A DNA stretch of 64,000 nucleotides from Pigmentiphaga sp. NML030171 (GTDB lineage Bacteria; Pseudomonadota; Gammaproteobacteria; Burkholderiales; Burkholderiaceae_B): positions 62,001-126,000 of the forward strand of contig NZ_NINX01000015.1 of NCBI RefSeq assembly GCF_002188635.1. The letters are read 5' to 3'. Shown here piece after piece: positions 1-7,288 of the stretch (positions are counted from its first letter, which is position 1; every line of letters starts with the position of its first letter). A model generated the notes under the pieces. It did not search any database. It was not told the origin of the DNA and saw only the letters and a program-made list of their open reading frames with translations. A program made the position numbers and the translations under genes.

Positions 1-601
1 GACCGAGGTGCGGCGCATCGCTCATGAGCTTGGCCTGTCCAATGCCGCCAAGAAGGACTCCACCGGCATCTGCTTCATTGGCGAACGCCCGTTCCGCGAG
101 TTCCTGAACCGCTACCTGCCCACCCAGCCCGGCCCCATCCTGACGTCCGAAGGCCAGCGCGTGGGCCGGCACGTCGGGCTGTCGTTCTACACGCTGGGCC
201 AGCGCAAGGGCCTGGGCATAGGCGGCGTGAAGGGCCGCCAGCAGGAGGACGGCACCGCGGACGCCTGGTACGTGGCGAAGAAGGACCTGGCGTCCAACAC
301 GCTATACGTGGTGCAGGGCCACGACCATCCCTGGCTGCTGAGCCACGCCTTGCAAGCCCAGCAAGCCTCCTGGATCGCCGGCGAGCCCCCCGCCCCCGGC
401 ACCTACGGCGCCAAGACCCGTTACCGCCAACCCGACGCCGCCTGCACGCTGCAGCACGCCCAGGGCGAAGCCTTCGAGCTGGGCTTCCCCGAAGCGCAGT
501 GGGCCGTCACCCCGGGCCAGTCCGCCGTCCTCTACGATGGCGAAGTCTGCCTGGGCGGCGGAATCATTGCCCTCCCCTCTTGCCCTTCGGGCGCCCGCTG
601 A
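1..601 (+). CDS. mnmA: tRNA 2-thiouridylase MnmA, C-terminal part (5' end outside window)
   Basis: The frame is open at the window edge (first full codon at base 2) and ends with TGA at 599-601, giving about 199 C-terminal residues. MnmA thiolates U34 of tRNA-Lys, -Glu and -Gln in the cytoplasm, taking sulfur from a relay protein. The segment [11 protein letters not shown] near the start carries the second conserved cysteine of the family, the one that holds the persulfide. [18 protein letters not shown] and the [17 protein letters not shown] stretch near the end are also typical. The last residues after GGGIIA (LPSCPSGAR) are encoded mostly by a dispersed hairpin repeat (582-609), which also supplies the stop codon, so the C-terminal tail is probably not functional sequence. 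The identification is firm. Confidence 0.93.
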   Translation, partial: TEVRRIAHELGLSNAAKKDSTGICFIGERPFREFLNRYLPTQPGPILTSEGQRVGRHVGLSFYTLGQRKGLGIGGVKGRQQEDGTADAWYVAKKDLASNTLYVVQGHDHPWLLSHALQAQQASWIAGEPPAPGTYGAKTRYRQPDAACTLQHAQGEAFELGFPEAQWAVTPGQSAVLYDGEVCLGGGIIALPSCPSGAR

Positions 602-609
602 AGGGGGCG
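582..609 (+). repeat. Partial copy of a dispersed hairpin repeat, overlapping the mnmA stop
   Basis: GCCCTTCGGGC followed by an imperfect CGCCC/GGGCG hairpin matches the first two hairpins of the 92-bp unit described at 24083-24347. Here it begins inside the mnmA reading frame and contains its TGA (599-601). The third hairpin of the unit is not recognisable. It lies between the convergent mnmA and DapA-family genes. Confidence 0.6.
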
Positions 610-619
610 GCGCAAGGGG

Positions 620-1543
620 CTACCTCAACCCCGGCATGTCGAAGCCCAGTTCCTCCAGCTTGCCGATCAGCTCCGCCTCTTGCTCCCCCGGCAGCTCGGT
701 CAACGGCGGCCGCACGGCGCGCCAGGCCTGGTCTTGCGCGAAATAAGAGATGATCGCCTTCAGCGCCGGGATCATCGAATACTTCTGCACCAGTTCGCGA
801 GTCTGGGTGACCTTCTGCTGCAGCGCTTCGGCGTCGGGACCCTGCCAGTTGGCGTAGAGCTGGCTGATGGGACCCGGGTTGATGTTGCCGGTGGCCGTGA
901 TGCAGCCCTTGCCGCCCGCGCGCAGGCCGCGCAGCAGCAGTGTTTCGCTGGCGGGGAAGACGTCGAAGCCGGTCGAGGCGAAGGCGTCGATGACGGACTT
1001 GGAGTAGTTCCAGTCGCCGGACGAGTCCTTCAGGCCCACGACGGTGTCGGGATAGGCCTTGATCAGGCGCTCGATCAGCGGCAGCGAGATCGGCACCTGC
1101 GACACGGGCGGGATGTGATACAGGTAGACGCGCAGCGCCGAGTCGCCGACGTTCTCGATGACCTGGCTGTAGTAGCGGAACAGGCCCTCGTCGGGCACGC
1201 TCTTGTAGAAGAACGGCGGCAGCATCAACACGCCGGCCGCGCCGTGCTTGACGGCGGCGGCGGTCAGTTGCGAGGCCTCGGGCACCGAGCAGGCGCCGGT
1301 GCCCGGCATCAGCTTGGCGCCGGGGATGCCGTCGGCGACGAGCCTGCCCATCAATTCGATCTTCTCGGTGGCCGACAGCGAGTTGGCCTCGCTGTTGGTG
1401 CCGAAGATGGCCAGGCCGGCGCAGCCGCTGTCGAGCAGCCACTGGCAATGGCGGGCGAAGCGGTCGGCATCGGGCAGCATGTCGGGCTGGAACGGCGTGA
1501 CGACCGGGGCAAGCAGGCCTTGCAGGCGGGGAGGTGCGGACAT
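620..1543 (-). CDS. Dihydrodipicolinate synthase (DapA)-family aldolase/lyase
   Basis: A 307-residue TIM-barrel class I aldolase of the DapA/N-acetylneuraminate lyase family. The Schiff-base lysine is visible in VVGLKDSSGDW (Lys172) and the catalytic tyrosine in VYLYHIPP (Tyr142). The usual GTTGE substrate-carboxylate loop reads GTNSEA (48-53), so it is probably not the lysine-biosynthesis enzyme; a catabolic 2-oxo acid lyase or dehydratase is more likely. The start MSAPPRL (ATG at 1543-1541) was chosen over an ATG 51 bases upstream because AAGGAAGAGAG sits just before it. A GntR/FCD regulator gene lies 162 bases upstream in the same direction, which fits a sugar-acid or hydroxy-acid catabolic role. 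The substrate cannot be read from the sequence. Confidence 0.82.
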   Translation of the reverse strand: MSAPPRLQGLLAPVVTPFQPDMLPDADRFARHCQWLLDSGCAGLAIFGTNSEANSLSATEKIELMGRLVADGIPGAKLMPGTGACSVPEASQLTAAAVKHGAAGVLMLPPFFYKSVPDEGLFRYYSQVIENVGDSALRVYLYHIPPVSQVPISLPLIERLIKAYPDTVVGLKDSSGDWNYSKSVIDAFASTGFDVFPASETLLLRGLRAGGKGCITATGNINPGPISQLYANWQGPDAEALQQKVTQTRELVQKYSMIPALKAIISYFAQDQAWRAVRPPLTELPGEQEAELIGKLEELGFDMPGLR

Positions 1544-1618
1544 GTCTCTCTTCCTTCTTACGGGGGGTTGATCATTCATGGGGCTGGGCGCCACGTTGGT
1601 CGATGAAACGGCAACCCC

Positions 1619-1701
1619 TCCAGGGCACAGCGGATCCGGCTCCGCCGGGCCGCCAGTGCCGCCCCTCGAGGGGCGCGCGCAAGCGCGTAGGGGTGGGCTC
1701 C
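1619..1701 (-). repeat. Dispersed three-hairpin repeat, second copy
   Basis: Read on the minus strand this about 83-bp segment has the same order as the 92-bp unit at 24083: an AGCCCACCCCTAC start, a short variable hairpin (CGCGC-TT-GCGCG), the CCCCTCGAGGGG hairpin, then a long stem whose core CCGGCGGAGCCGGATCC is identical to the 24083 copy. The outer stem is GGCAC/GTGCC here, a different sequence that still pairs. It fills most of the 162-bp gap between the GntR gene and the DapA-family gene. Confidence 0.7.
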
Positions 1702-1705
1702 ATCC

Positions 1706-2410
1706 TCAGTGGGCTTGGATGCGTTGCAGGCGGGCCATCGCGTTGCTCATGTGGGCATGGGCGGCCTGCCGGGCGGCTGCGGGGTCGTGCGCGGCGATGG
1801 CCTCGTAGATGGCTTCGTGTTCCATCGTGATGTCGGTCAGCCAGCCGGCCAGCTCGCAATTGCGGCGGCTGATGGAAAGCTGGTTGCGGGTATGGCGTTC
1901 CAGGAACTCGAAGAAATCGTCGTAGACCGGGTTGTTGGCGGCGCGCGCGATGGCCCGGTGGAACAGGATGTCTTCCTCGACCCCGTCGCCGCCGCGCAGG
2001 CTGGCCTGGTTCAGGACTTTCAACGCCTGGCGGATCTCCTTGACCTGCGCCGGGGTCGCGCGGGCGGCTGCCAGGGCGGCGGCCTCGGTCTCCACGCCTA
2101 TCCGCAGCTCGAACACCTGCTGCACGACGGCGTTCGCCTCTTGCCGCTCGCCGCCGATGCGGAACGGCCGGCCCGCTGGTGTGGCCGCGACGAAGGCCCC
2201 CAGCCCCTGGCGCGTCGTGACCAGGCCATCGGACTTCAGGCGCGCGATGGCCTCGCGCACCACGGTGCGGCTGACGCCGAAATCGGCGGCCAGGCGTTCT
2301 TCGGTGGGCAGGCGGCTGCCGGCCTCGCGCTCGCCCGACACGATCTGCGTGGCGAGCACTTCGCTGAGCTGCTCGGCCAGGTTGCTGCTGCGCAAGGGAG
2401 TCGATGACAT
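1706..2410 (-). CDS. GntR-family (FadR/FCD subfamily) transcriptional regulator
   Basis: A 234-residue regulator. The N-terminal winged helix covers about residues 12-75 (EQLSEVLATQIVSGEREAGSRLP, then FGVSRTVVREAIARLKSDGLV). The C-terminal all-helical FCD ligand domain follows (ELRIGVETEAAALAAARAT; DILFHRAIARAANNPVYDDFF), with the metal/ligand-binding Asp and His residues of the family. The start MSSTPLRS (2410) was chosen, but an ATG at 2446 in the same frame is possible and neither has a clear ribosome site. It probably controls the DapA-family gene downstream. An operator-like palindrome at 2455-2467 lies just upstream, between this gene and the divergent pnt operon. Confidence 0.88.
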   Translation of the reverse strand: MSSTPLRSSNLAEQLSEVLATQIVSGEREAGSRLPTEERLAADFGVSRTVVREAIARLKSDGLVTTRQGLGAFVAATPAGRPFRIGGERQEANAVVQQVFELRIGVETEAAALAAARATPAQVKEIRQALKVLNQASLRGGDGVEEDILFHRAIARAANNPVYDDFFEFLERHTRNQLSISRRNCELAGWLTDITMEHEAIYEAIAAHDPAAARQAAHAHMSNAMARLQRIQAH

Positions 2411-2454
2411 GCGAAGGCGTGACCGGGGAAGGTTCAAAGCACACATATTGCCCG

Positions 2455-2467
2455 GTTATCATACAAC
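2455..2467 (-). promoter_or_regulatory. Candidate GntR/FCD operator
   Basis: On the minus strand the site reads GTTGTATGATAAC, an imperfect dyad 45 bases upstream of the chosen GntR start. It shares TTGTATGAYAA with the stronger palindrome at 36168-36180, beside the window's other FCD regulator. Autoregulation is inferred from position only. Confidence 0.4.
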
Positions 2468-2635
2468 CCGTCAACCTGGGGACAGCCGCCGGCCGGTGCT
2501 GCCGGCCCTGCCCGGCGCGGCCGATTTGACCGGGCATGCTAGGATGCTCCGGGCGACGCGAGGGGAATCGCAACAGGCCGCGCAAGACGGCAACGCCCTT
2601 GCGTTCGACCGCCACAACGCAACGAGGAGAATCTC

Positions 2636-3760
2636 ATGAAGATTGGGGTCCCGACTGAAATCCGGCCGGGGGAGACACGTGTTGCCGCAACGCCGGAAAC
2701 CGTGAAGAAAATGTCGGCAGGCGGCAACCAGGTACTGGTGCAGGCCGGCGCCGGACGGCTGGCCAGCTTCCCCGACGAAGCCTATGCCGCCGCGGGCGCC
2801 ACGCTGGTGCCCGATGCCGCGCAGGTCTACGCGCAGGCCGAACTGGTGCTGAAAGTCCAGGCGCCGCAGGAGTCCGAGCTGGCGCAACTGCGCGCGGGCC
2901 AGATCCTGCTGGGCATGCTGAACCCCTTTGACGCCGAAGGCCTGGAGAAACTCGCCGCCACCGGCGTGACCGGCTTCTCGCTCGAGGCCGCGCCGCGCAT
3001 CACGCGCGCGCAAAGCCTGGACGTGCTGTCCTCGCAGGCCAACATCGCGGGCTACAAGGCGGTCATCGTCGCGGCCGACCACTACGGCCGCTTCATGCCC
3101 ATGCTGATGACCGCCGCCGGCACCGTCAAGGCCGCGCGCGTCGTCGTGCTGGGCGCCGGCGTGGCGGGACTGCAGGCCATCGCCACCGCCAAGCGGCTGG
3201 GCGCGGTGGTCGAGGCCTCGGACGTGCGGCCCGCCGCCAAGGAACAGATCGAATCGCTGGGCGCCAAGTTCATCGACGTGCCCTACGAGACCGACGAGGA
3301 ACGCGAGATCGCCCAGGGCGTGGGCGGCTACGCCCGGCCCATGCCGGCGGCATGGATGGCGCGCCAGGCGGCGCTGGTGGCCGAACGCTGCAAGCAGGCC
3401 GACATCGTCATCACGACCGCGCTGATCCCGGGCCGCCCCGCGCCCGTGCTCGTCAGCGAGGAAACCGTGGCCGGCATGAAGCCGGGCTCGGTCATCGTCG
3501 ACCTGGCGGTGGAACGCGGCGGCAACTGCCCGCTGTCCCGGCCCGACCAGGTGGTCGAGGCGCACGGCGTGAAGATCGTCGGCTACACCAACCTCGCCGC
3601 GCAGGTGGCCACCGACGCGTCCGCCCTGTACGCCCGCAACCTGCTGGACTTCCTGAAGCTGGTGGTCGCCAAGGATGGCGCCCCCGCCATCCAGCGCGAA
3701 GACGAGATCGTTGCCGCCTGCATGGTGTGCGATGCCAACCGCGTGCTGAGGAACAAGTAA
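2636..3760 (+). CDS. pntAA: NAD(P) transhydrogenase subunit alpha part 1 (NAD(H)-binding domain I)
   Basis: A 374-residue soluble subunit that binds NAD(H) and exchanges hydride with the NADP(H)-binding PntB domain, driven by the proton gradient. The N-terminus [20 protein letters not shown] is the alanine dehydrogenase/PNT N-terminal domain. [18 protein letters not shown] (about residues 176-193) is the Rossmann nucleotide loop, and [13 protein letters not shown] is typical of the C-terminal part. The protein stops after domain I because the E. coli PntA-type chain is split here: the membrane part is the next gene. GAGGAG lies about 7 bases before the ATG. The stop and the next start share one base (TAATG), so translation is coupled. 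Confidence 0.96.
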   Translation: MKIGVPTEIRPGETRVAATPETVKKMSAGGNQVLVQAGAGRLASFPDEAYAAAGATLVPDAAQVYAQAELVLKVQAPQESELAQLRAGQILLGMLNPFDAEGLEKLAATGVTGFSLEAAPRITRAQSLDVLSSQANIAGYKAVIVAADHYGRFMPMLMTAAGTVKAARVVVLGAGVAGLQAIATAKRLGAVVEASDVRPAAKEQIESLGAKFIDVPYETDEEREIAQGVGGYARPMPAAWMARQAALVAERCKQADIVITTALIPGRPAPVLVSEETVAGMKPGSVIVDLAVERGGNCPLSRPDQVVEAHGVKIVGYTNLAAQVATDASALYARNLLDFLKLVVAKDGAPAIQREDEIVAACMVCDANRVLRNK

Positions 3761-4089
3761 TGGAACTCATCGACCACACCATCATCAACCTCATCATCTT
3801 CGTGCTGGCCATCTACGTGGGCTACCACGTGGTCTGGAACGTCACTCCCGCCCTGCACACCCCGCTGATGGCCGTCACCAACGCCATCTCCGCCATCATC
3901 ATCGTCGGCGCCATGCTGGCCGCGGCGCTGACCGACACCGGCCTGGGCAAGGCCATGGGCGTGCTGGCCGTCGCGCTGGCCGCGGTCAACGTGTTCGGCG
4001 GCTTCCTGGTCACGCGGCGCATGCTCGAGATGTTCCGCAAGAAGCCCAAGGCCGCGCCGGCCGAGGCCGCCAAGCAGGAGGCCCGCTGA
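3760..4089 (+). CDS. pntAB: NAD(P) transhydrogenase subunit alpha part 2 (membrane segment)
   Basis: A 109-residue inner-membrane protein equal to the C-terminal membrane part of E. coli PntA. Three hydrophobic helices are visible, at about residues 8-28, 40-62 and 65-85, followed by a short basic, alanine-rich tail. With PntB it forms the proton channel (domain II) of the transhydrogenase. The start codon shares one base with the pntAA stop, and the stop shares one base with the pntB start (TGATG), so the three genes form a tightly coupled operon. Confidence 0.94.
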   Translation: MELIDHTIINLIIFVLAIYVGYHVVWNVTPALHTPLMAVTNAISAIIIVGAMLAAALTDTGLGKAMGVLAVALAAVNVFGGFLVTRRMLEMFRKKPKAAPAEAAKQEAR

Positions 4090-5522
4090 TGCTATCGCTC
4101 AACGTCGTCACCCTGCTCTACCTGGTCGCCTCGGTGTGCTTCATCCAGGCGCTCAAGGGCCTGTCGCACCCCACGACCTCGCGCATGGGCAATACCTTCG
4201 GCATGGTCGGCATGGCCATCGCCGTGCTGACCACCGCCGCGCTGATCGGCAAGCTCGCCGCCGAGCCGCTGGCCGGCCTGGGCTGGGTCGTGCTGGGCCT
4301 GCTGGTCGGCGGCACCGCCGGCACCATCATGGCCAAGCGCGTGGAAATGACCAAGATGCCCGAGCTCGTGGCCTTCATGCACAGCATGATCGGCCTGGCC
4401 GCGGTGTTCATCGCCATCGCGGCGGTGGCCGAGCCGCATGCCTTCGGCATTGCCGATCCGGGCATCCCCATTCCCACCGGCAACCGCATCGAGCTGTTCA
4501 TCGGCACCTTCGTGGGCGCGATCACCTTCTCCGGATCGGTCATCGCCTTCGGCAAGCTGTCGGGGCGCTACAAACTGCGCGTGTTCCGTGGCGCGCCGGT
4601 GGTGTTCGCCGGCCAGCACATGCTGAACCTGCTGCTGGCCGTCGTCATGGTCGGATGCGGCATCTGGTTCGCGGTCACCCAGGAGTGGACCCCGTTCGTC
4701 ATCATGACGGCCATCGCCTTCGTGCTGGGCGTGCTCATCATCATCCCCATCGGCGGCGCCGACATGCCCGTCGTGGTGTCGATGCTGAACAGCTACTCCG
4801 GGTGGGCGGCGGCCGGCATCGGCTTCTCGCTCAACAACCCCATGCTGATCATCGCCGGCTCGCTGGTGGGCTCGTCGGGCGCGATCCTGTCCTACATCAT
4901 GTGCAAGGCGATGAACCGGTCGTTCTTCAACGTGATCCTGGGCGGCTTCGGCGGCGACGCCTCGGCGGCCGGCGCGGCGGGCGAACAGCAGCAGCGCAGC
5001 GTCAAGTCGGGCAGCCCCGACGATGCCTCCTTCATGCTGACCAACGCCGAGACCGTGGTGATCGTGCCGGGCTACGGCCTGGCCGTGGCGCGCGCACAGC
5101 ATGCGCTGAAGGAACTCACCACCAAGCTGACCGAGAAGGGCGTGAACGTGAAGTACGCGATCCATCCGGTGGCCGGCCGCATGCCGGGGCACATGAACGT
5201 GCTGCTGGCGGAAGCCGAAGTGCCGTATGACCAGGTGTTCGAAATGGAGGACATCAACTCCGAGTTCGGCCAGGTCGACGTGGTGCTGGTGCTGGGCGCG
5301 AACGACGTGGTGAACCCCGCCGCGAAGAACGATCCCAAGTCTCCCATCGCGGGCATGCCCATCCTCGAGGCCTACAAGGCACGCACCATCATCGTCAACA
5401 AGCGGTCGATGGCGGCGGGCTACGCGGGCCTGGACAACGAGCTGTTCTATCTCGACAAGACCATGATGGTGTTCGGCGACGCGAAGAAGGTCGTCGAGGA
5501 CATGGTCAAGGCGGTCGAGTAG
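4089..5522 (+). CDS. pntB: NAD(P) transhydrogenase subunit beta
   Basis: A 477-residue inner-membrane protein with a run of transmembrane helices over roughly residues 1-265, followed by the soluble NADP(H)-binding domain III. Nucleotide-site motifs are PGYGLAVARAQHAL, HPVAGRMPGHMNVLLAEA, VLGANDVVNPAA and KRSMAAGYAGLDNELF. The length matches the family (about 460-480). It is the last gene of the pnt operon and overlaps the 3' end of the convergent hydrolase gene by 17 bases. The enzyme makes NADPH from NADH at the expense of the proton gradient. Confidence 0.96.
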   Translation: MLSLNVVTLLYLVASVCFIQALKGLSHPTTSRMGNTFGMVGMAIAVLTTAALIGKLAAEPLAGLGWVVLGLLVGGTAGTIMAKRVEMTKMPELVAFMHSMIGLAAVFIAIAAVAEPHAFGIADPGIPIPTGNRIELFIGTFVGAITFSGSVIAFGKLSGRYKLRVFRGAPVVFAGQHMLNLLLAVVMVGCGIWFAVTQEWTPFVIMTAIAFVLGVLIIIPIGGADMPVVVSMLNSYSGWAAAGIGFSLNNPMLIIAGSLVGSSGAILSYIMCKAMNRSFFNVILGGFGGDASAAGAAGEQQQRSVKSGSPDDASFMLTNAETVVIVPGYGLAVARAQHALKELTTKLTEKGVNVKYAIHPVAGRMPGHMNVLLAEAEVPYDQVFEMEDINSEFGQVDVVLVLGANDVVNPAAKNDPKSPIAGMPILEAYKARTIIVNKRSMAAGYAGLDNELFYLDKTMMVFGDAKKVVEDMVKAVE

Positions 5523-6417
5523 TACCCGCCGTCCTGCCGCCCTGAAAAAGCGCGCGCAGGACGGCAATCAACGCCATCGGCTGGTCCAGCATCAGGTAAT
5601 GGTGGGCCTGTGGCACGACCACGGGCCCACGCCCATGCCGCAGATGCGCCACGATGCGCTCGGCGTCCTCCTGCCGGATGACACTGCTGAATTCCCCCCG
5701 CACGTAGTCCACGGGAATCTCCAGGCCGGCGAGCAGTTCCGACATGTCTCCCTCGTGCGGGCCCGGCGGCAGGTGGGGATCGAATTTCCACAGCCAGCCG
5801 CCCTGCTGCCGCCTGAGCGCATGGCGGGCGACGTGATCGACCAGGAACGCGTTGTCGCAGGGTTGCGGCGGCGTCAGCCGGTACCGGGCGCGCGCGCTGG
5901 CGAAGTCCGGATACGGTTCGAGCCGGGGACGCCTGGGCGGCGCGGCGTGGCTGGGTGGACTGTCGGCCAGGCGGCAGATGCTGTCCACCGCCACGACGTG
6001 CCGGATCCGGTCGGGAAAATCCGCGGCGGCGCGCAGGGCGCGTGCGCCGCCGAAGCTATGCCCCACCACGACCGCCGGCCCCAGCGCCGCATGCTCGATC
6101 ACGGCGCCGATGTCGGCCGCGAAGCCCTGCGCGGTGTAGGCGGCACGGTGGCCGCTGTCGCCCATGCCCGACAAGTCCATGGACACGACCCGGAAGGCGT
6201 CGGCGAAGTACGGGGCGATGAAATCCCAGTAGCGGGCGTGCGCGCGGTAGCCATGCACGAACAACAGGCCGGGCTTGTGGGTGTGCTCGAGCCCCCAGGC
6301 CAGATAGTGCAGGCGCGCGCCATCGGCCATGACCCAGCATGATTCGGCCGGCCGGGCCATGGCGCGCAGATACCAGTCGGGTCCGGCCGAGGGCGCCGCC
6401 GCTTCGCTCGCCTGCAC
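5506..6417 (-). CDS. Alpha/beta hydrolase
   Basis: A 303-residue alpha/beta-hydrolase fold enzyme without a signal peptide. The oxyanion region is LLFVHGYRAHARYWD, the nucleophile elbow is GHSFGG (Ser121) and the likely catalytic histidine is in PQAHHYLMLDQP near the C-terminus. A GTG at 6417 is the longest start, 3 bases after the stop of the upstream enoyl-CoA hydratase gene; an ATG at 6360 is an alternative. The close spacing makes it an operon partner of that gene, so it may act on a thioester or ester in the same pathway. The substrate is not recognisable. Confidence 0.82.
   Translation of the reverse strand: MQASEAAAPSAGPDWYLRAMARPAESCWVMADGARLHYLAWGLEHTHKPGLLFVHGYRAHARYWDFIAPYFADAFRVVSMDLSGMGDSGHRAAYTAQGFAADIGAVIEHAALGPAVVVGHSFGGARALRAAADFPDRIRHVVAVDSICRLADSPPSHAAPPRRPRLEPYPDFASARARYRLTPPQPCDNAFLVDHVARHALRRQQGGWLWKFDPHLPPGPHEGDMSELLAGLEIPVDYVRGEFSSVIRQEDAERIVAHLRHGRGPVVVPQAHHYLMLDQPMALIAVLRALFQGGRTAGTTRPP
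5528..5565. terminator. Inverted repeat after pntB, possible terminator
   Basis: GCCGTCCTGC and GCAGGACGGC are perfect 10-bp arms separated by 18 bases, starting 6 bases after the pntB stop. The repeat lies within the 3' coding part of the convergent hydrolase gene. There is no T-run, so factor-independent termination is uncertain. Confidence 0.35.
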
Positions 6418-6420
6418 CGC

Positions 6421-7176
6421 TCAGTCCAGGCGGGCTCGGGGTTGCGCGCCGGCGGCATTGAGGACGGATGCATGGCGGCTGGACGCGGCGATGTCCAGGC
6501 GGGCCTGGGCGACCTCTTGCATATGCCGGGCGATGGTGGCGCGGCGCTCGGCCAGCACCAACCGCTTGGTCAGGCGATTGGCATGGAAGGAATTGCCTGC
6601 CAGCTTGCGCGCCAGCGCCAAGGCTTCGGCATAGGGATCGGCGGCGACCCGGTTCACCAGGCGGATGGCCTGCGCTTCTTCGGCCGAGTAGGCCCGGCCG
6701 GTCAGCATGATCTCGAGCGCGGCCGCTTCGCCCACCAGGCCGGGCAACGTGATGTCGCTGATGCCGGATAGCATGCCGTGTTCGACTTCGGGGAAGGACA
6801 GGCGCGCGTCCGGGCCGGCGATGCGCAGATCGCAATGGATGGCCAGCGTCAGGCCAAAACCGATGACATAGCCATGCAGGGCGGCGACCACGGGCTTGGT
6901 GAGTTCCACGCCCACGGACGGAATCGCGTTGGCCAGGATGTCGGTGCCGACGGTGCCGCCGGTCTCTTTCATCGCCTTGAAATCGGAGCCGGCCGAGAAT
7001 GCCCGGGGGCCTGCCCCCCGCATCACCACGGCCCGGACCTCGTCACGCGCCTCGGCCTGCCGCCATATGTCCGCCAGCGCCTGCTTGTGCGCGGCGTCCA
7101 GCGCATTCAGCCGCTCGGGACGATTCAGCGTGACGACGAACACGCCATCGCCCATGCCTTCGAATTCGATGCTCAT
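6421..7176 (-). CDS. Enoyl-CoA hydratase/isomerase family protein
   Basis: A 251-residue crotonase-fold protein. RAFSAGSDFKAM supplies the first oxyanion-hole NH, and the segment around HGYVIGFGLTLAIHCDLRIA the second. SFPEVEHGM carries the position of a catalytic glutamate, while the other common glutamate is not evident (VIGFGL in place of the usual GGG-E type). The start MSIEFEGMG (7176) was preferred over an upstream in-frame ATG because GGAG precedes it by 7 bases. It is divergent from an acyl-CoA synthetase gene, and the two promoters overlap at 7220-7262. CoA activation by that synthetase followed by hydration or isomerisation here is a reasonable inference. Confidence 0.85.
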   Translation of the reverse strand: MSIEFEGMGDGVFVVTLNRPERLNALDAAHKQALADIWRQAEARDEVRAVVMRGAGPRAFSAGSDFKAMKETGGTVGTDILANAIPSVGVELTKPVVAALHGYVIGFGLTLAIHCDLRIAGPDARLSFPEVEHGMLSGISDITLPGLVGEAAALEIMLTGRAYSAEEAQAIRLVNRVAADPYAEALALARKLAGNSFHANRLTKRLVLAERRATIARHMQEVAQARLDIAASSRHASVLNAAGAQPRARLD

Positions 7177-7219
7177 CGATTGCTCCGCCGTGCCCCGGTT
7201 GCAAGGCACATCCTGGACG

Positions 7220-7262
7220 ATTTTAGGAAGAGTTTGTATAGAGCACAACTTGTGTTTATTAT
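7220..7262. promoter_or_regulatory. Overlapping divergent promoters around a perfect palindrome
   Basis: Rightward promoter: TTGTAT (7234-7239), 17 bases, TATTAT (7257-7262), toward the acyl-CoA synthetase. Leftward promoter: TTGTGC (complement of 7243-7248), 17 bases, TAAAAT (complement of 7220-7225), toward the enoyl-CoA hydratase. The palindrome CACAA-C-TTGTG (7244-7254) lies in the rightward spacer and over the leftward -35 box, so one repressor could close both. The IclR regulator encoded at 8848-9624 is the obvious candidate. Confidence 0.55.
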
Positions 7263-7288
7263 GAACATATCGCCCTTCATCGCCCGCC

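Noticed and set aside
4092-5567. Long antisense open frame across pntB, rich in His, Arg and Gly
   Set aside because: High GC leaves antisense frames open. pntB is unmistakable, and the antisense protein has no family features or ribosome site.
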